Source: Salibacterium salarium (GTDB lineage Bacteria > Bacillota > Bacilli > Bacillales > Marinococcaceae). From it: a stretch of DNA of 64,000 nucleotides. The stretch covers positions 310,001 through 374,000 of the forward strand of contig NZ_JAUSUM010000003.1 of the NCBI RefSeq assembly GCF_030813635.1, read 5' to 3'. Position numbers and translations under genes: made by a program. The notes below the pieces were generated by a model. It ran no database searches. It was not told the origin of the DNA and saw only the letters and a program-made list of their open reading frames with translations. Positions 62,190 to 64,000 of this stretch are shown in pieces. Positions within the stretch are counted from its first letter, which is position 1. Each line of letters opens with the position of its first letter.

Positions 62190-62310
62190 TCGAGGTGGAC
62201 GATTCCAGCGAGAAAAGCATGAGGTGAAAACCCCTCGAGAGCAGGGCTCAAGGGACCTGATAGCAGCCTTGCTGAAAGCGTCCGGCTACAGCGCAGGACA
62301 TTCAACAGGT
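62190..62310. repeat. Degenerate intergenic repeat related to the GC-rich core of the MITE copies
   Basis: The block at 62271-62297 (GCTGAAAGCGTCCGG then CTACAGCGCAGG) matches 1640-1666 of copy 1 with about five differences. The left half (GTGAGTTCGAGGTGG and onwards) is GC-rich but not clearly related. The TIRs are absent. The remainder of the 62012-62362 gap contains no ORF. Confidence 0.45.
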
Positions 62311-62362
62311 GCCCAAGATTAAAAAGAAAGATGAATCTTGGGCGATTGATATGCTTCGTTTC

Positions 62363-63721
62363 TTAATTATAAATCGTTTCGTGCTCTTTCTTCTTTATAG
62401 TGACTACTGTTCCTTTTTGAGACGAGGACACTGTTTTTTTCAATTTCATTTGCTCTAACATCATATTAACAATAGACAAACCGACTCCAGAGCCACTGTT
62501 TTTAGAAGATGCGTACATTCCAGGTCCACCATCTTCGATTTTCAAAACAACCTCTTCCCCTTCTTTTTCCGTTCGAACGGATAGATATTTACCTTCTTGG
62601 GCGTGCCGGTGTACATTTTGCAAAAGGTTATCCAAAATTCTGCGGAACCACATGCGATCCATATCCCAATAAGCGGATTCATCTAAATCAACCTCAATTT
62701 CAAATCCCGCTTCTTCAAATATGGGATACCAAGCAATGAGAGAAGATCGAACAATCTCTACTATATCGATTGTCTCGTAATTGAAGGGAAGCTTCCCTTC
62801 ACTGAGCACTGTAAATGAAGTTAAATTATCGATGAGTTCAGCTAGAAATTCTATTTTTTCATTAATGACGTGGACGGATTCACGCATTTTTGCATCTATG
62901 TGATACTGGTTTAACTTATGTGCATGTCCATTAATAATGGAAAGGGGCGTACGTAAATCATGAGACAGACTCGAAATTAATCGTTTCCGTATCAACGCTT
63001 CATTTTTCTCTTTTTCGTGGCTCTCGTTCAATTGGTCGACCATTTGATTAAAAGAGTGTTCTATCTGTCCTATTTCATCATCTTTTTCAATATCCATTTT
63101 CGAAGGGACCAGCTGGTTCTTCGTTGTCTTCATATTCTCCTCGATTTTCACCAATCGTTTCCTTGTTTTATTGAAAAATAACCAAGAAATATAAACAAAT
63201 AATACCCAAAAGGAACCTATGGCAATGAACCAAATAGTACTGTATTGGTATTGCCCCATCCCCACTTGCGATTCAATAGAAGACAAAGGAAGTTGAAGAA
63301 AAACATGCCCACTGTCTTCCGCTCCTTCTAGATAGGAAGACGTTGTAAATAATTCTTGTTCGTTGTCTTCTTTTATATAGCTTATGAATGCTGATATATC
63401 CCAATCTTTGTTTAATTCCTCCGGCAGACCTTGGGACATTAATAATTGCCCGTTATCCTCCACCCAAAATATCTTTGCTTTCGGATATGTATCAAATGAG
63501 TGCAAATGAGCATTCACGTCCTCCCTTGCCATCCCTTCTAATGACAGGACTTCCTCAGACCAATATTCCTCTATCTCTTCAGGCTCATAATATTCTTCCG
63601 ACGAAACATCAGCCATTTGTGTAACGAAAAGATAATAAAGAAAATTAACGCCCAAAAAAGAGATCGGAAAAATCAGGATAGACAATAAAATAATCATAAT
63701 ATATTTCGTTGATAACTTCAC
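62363..63721 (-). CDS. Sensor histidine kinase
   Basis: 452 residues. Two helices (about 8-32 and 165-185) enclose an acidic extracytoplasmic domain (SSEEYYEPEEIEEYWSEE). HAMP (about 185-235), H-box SSLSHDLRTPLSIINGHA (His about residue 256), N-box RRILDNLLQNVHRHA, G1 IEDGGPGM and G2 SGSGVGLSIVNMML. Overlaps the regulator gene by four bases (ATGA). The neighbouring BcrAB-like transporter suggests a role in peptide-antibiotic response. Confidence 0.9.
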   Translation of the reverse strand: MKLSTKYIMIILLSILIFPISFLGVNFLYYLFVTQMADVSSEEYYEPEEIEEYWSEEVLSLEGMAREDVNAHLHSFDTYPKAKIFWVEDNGQLLMSQGLPEELNKDWDISAFISYIKEDNEQELFTTSSYLEGAEDSGHVFLQLPLSSIESQVGMGQYQYSTIWFIAIGSFWVLFVYISWLFFNKTRKRLVKIEENMKTTKNQLVPSKMDIEKDDEIGQIEHSFNQMVDQLNESHEKEKNEALIRKRLISSLSHDLRTPLSIINGHAHKLNQYHIDAKMRESVHVINEKIEFLAELIDNLTSFTVLSEGKLPFNYETIDIVEIVRSSLIAWYPIFEEAGFEIEVDLDESAYWDMDRMWFRRILDNLLQNVHRHAQEGKYLSVRTEKEGEEVVLKIEDGGPGMYASSKNSGSGVGLSIVNMMLEQMKLKKTVSSSQKGTVVTIKKKEHETIYN

Positions 63722-64000
63722 CGTCTCACCCTATATCCAAGCCCGCGAATGGTTTCAATGATTTGTGGATGTTGTGGATCTTTTTCAATTCTCTGTCTTA
63801 AATATCGAATATGCACGGTTAGTGTTTTATCCCCTTCAATATAAGGTTCCTTCCAAACACTTGAATAAATTTGTTCTTTCGTTAAAATGTGATTGCTATT
63901 CTGAACCAAAAGTTGAAATATTTTAAATTGTTTCTCCGTCAGTATGATTTCCTCGTTGGTATCTGTATTAATAATTTGATTAGCTTCTACATCGAACTTT
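63718..64000 (-). CDS. OmpR-family response regulator, C-terminal part
   Basis: The frame is open to the right edge; the part inside (93 codons) is the winged-helix DNA-binding domain: ILTEKQFKIFQLLVQNSNH, SSVWKEPYIEGDKTLTVHIRYLRQRIE and IRGLGYRVRR. The receiver domain is outside the window. A complete start cannot be placed. It is coupled to the kinase gene by ATGA and would be the binder of the direct repeats at 62048. Confidence 0.88.
   Translation of the reverse strand, partial: KFDVEANQIINTDTNEEIILTEKQFKIFQLLVQNSNHILTKEQIYSSVWKEPYIEGDKTLTVHIRYLRQRIEKDPQHPQIIETIRGLGYRVRR

Noticed and set aside
1-64000. rRNA, tRNA, CRISPR arrays, prophage, T-box or purine riboswitch
   Set aside because: No matching conserved sequences, repeat-spacer series or aptamer cores were seen in the intergenic regions.

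Overview
The window is low-GC, densely packed DNA from an endospore-forming member of the Bacillaceae, probably a salt- or alkali-tolerant species. The evidence for spore formation is two complete gerA-type germinant-receptor operons and a LysM/GH18 cortex-lytic enzyme. Strong Shine-Dalgarno sites, many GTG/TTG starts and Bacillus-type gene neighbours support the family. Exported proteins, such as the HtrA-like protease and the pilin-like proteins, are rich in Asp/Glu. No rRNA, tRNA, prophage, CRISPR or intact IS was seen. The species cannot be named from the sequence.

Layout. 1-1.24 kb: 5' part of a secreted Ig-like-domain protein that runs off the left edge, with a cre-like site and a perfect palindrome upstream. 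1.54-1.72 kb: a TIR-bounded repeat; a second copy lies at 54.48-54.69 kb. 1.74-3.58 kb: adenine deaminase. 3.67-10.53 kb: a seven-gene operon read leftwards (rmlA, rmlB, GT2, WecD-like acetyltransferase, EamA-like flippase subunit, WecE-like aminotransferase, YkoS-like membrane protein). Together these can make an N-acetylated 4-amino-4,6-dideoxyhexose, load it on a lipid carrier, flip it and transfer it outside the membrane. 10.9-21.1 kb: a mixed region with an aldo/keto reductase fragment, DUF5412, HtrA-like protease, SDR, DUF817, a divergent pilin-like locus, TetR, LOG, RDD and a GH4 6-phospho-beta-glucosidase.

21.2-24.5 kb: a truncated ABC-2 permease and a first BceAB-type peptide-resistance transporter, followed by an RpiR regulator. 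25.5-29.9 kb: a SleL/YaaH-like hydrolase, an Nfu-N protein, a methyltransferase, small proteins and a GSP39-type SDR. 29.9-33.6 kb: gerA-type operon 1 (order A-B-C). 33.7-34.9 kb: an MFS transporter. 35.26-39.9 kb: a complete BceRS-BceAB-type module plus a previously uncalled 46-residue membrane protein. The same inverted repeat (CTTACA-N4-TGTAAG) precedes both the transporter genes and the small gene. 40-43.7 kb: an alpha/beta hydrolase and two DUF3231 paralogues around a small membrane protein. 43.8-47.8 kb: gerA-type operon 2 (order A-C-B), with a divergent two-TM protein resembling the D subunits of germinant receptors.

48.2-52.4 kb: a SulP transporter, a TraB-family protein and a zinc-binding lipoprotein under two Zur-like boxes. 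52.6-60.1 kb: UbiD-like decarboxylase, ROK fructokinase, esterase, a decayed luciferase-like monooxygenase, malate synthase G and an IclR regulator. 60.1-64 kb: a BcrAB-like ABC transporter with a small membrane protein, preceded by a histidine kinase and the C-terminal part of its response regulator, which runs off the right edge.

The main theme is the cell envelope: polymer glycosylation, three antimicrobial-type ABC transporters (two with two-component systems nearby), germinant receptors, cortex lysis and secretion stress. The best candidates for something undescribed are the aminosugar glycosylation cassette, the BceR-box-linked small membrane protein, the orphan beta-helix pilin locus and the candidate germination D subunit.
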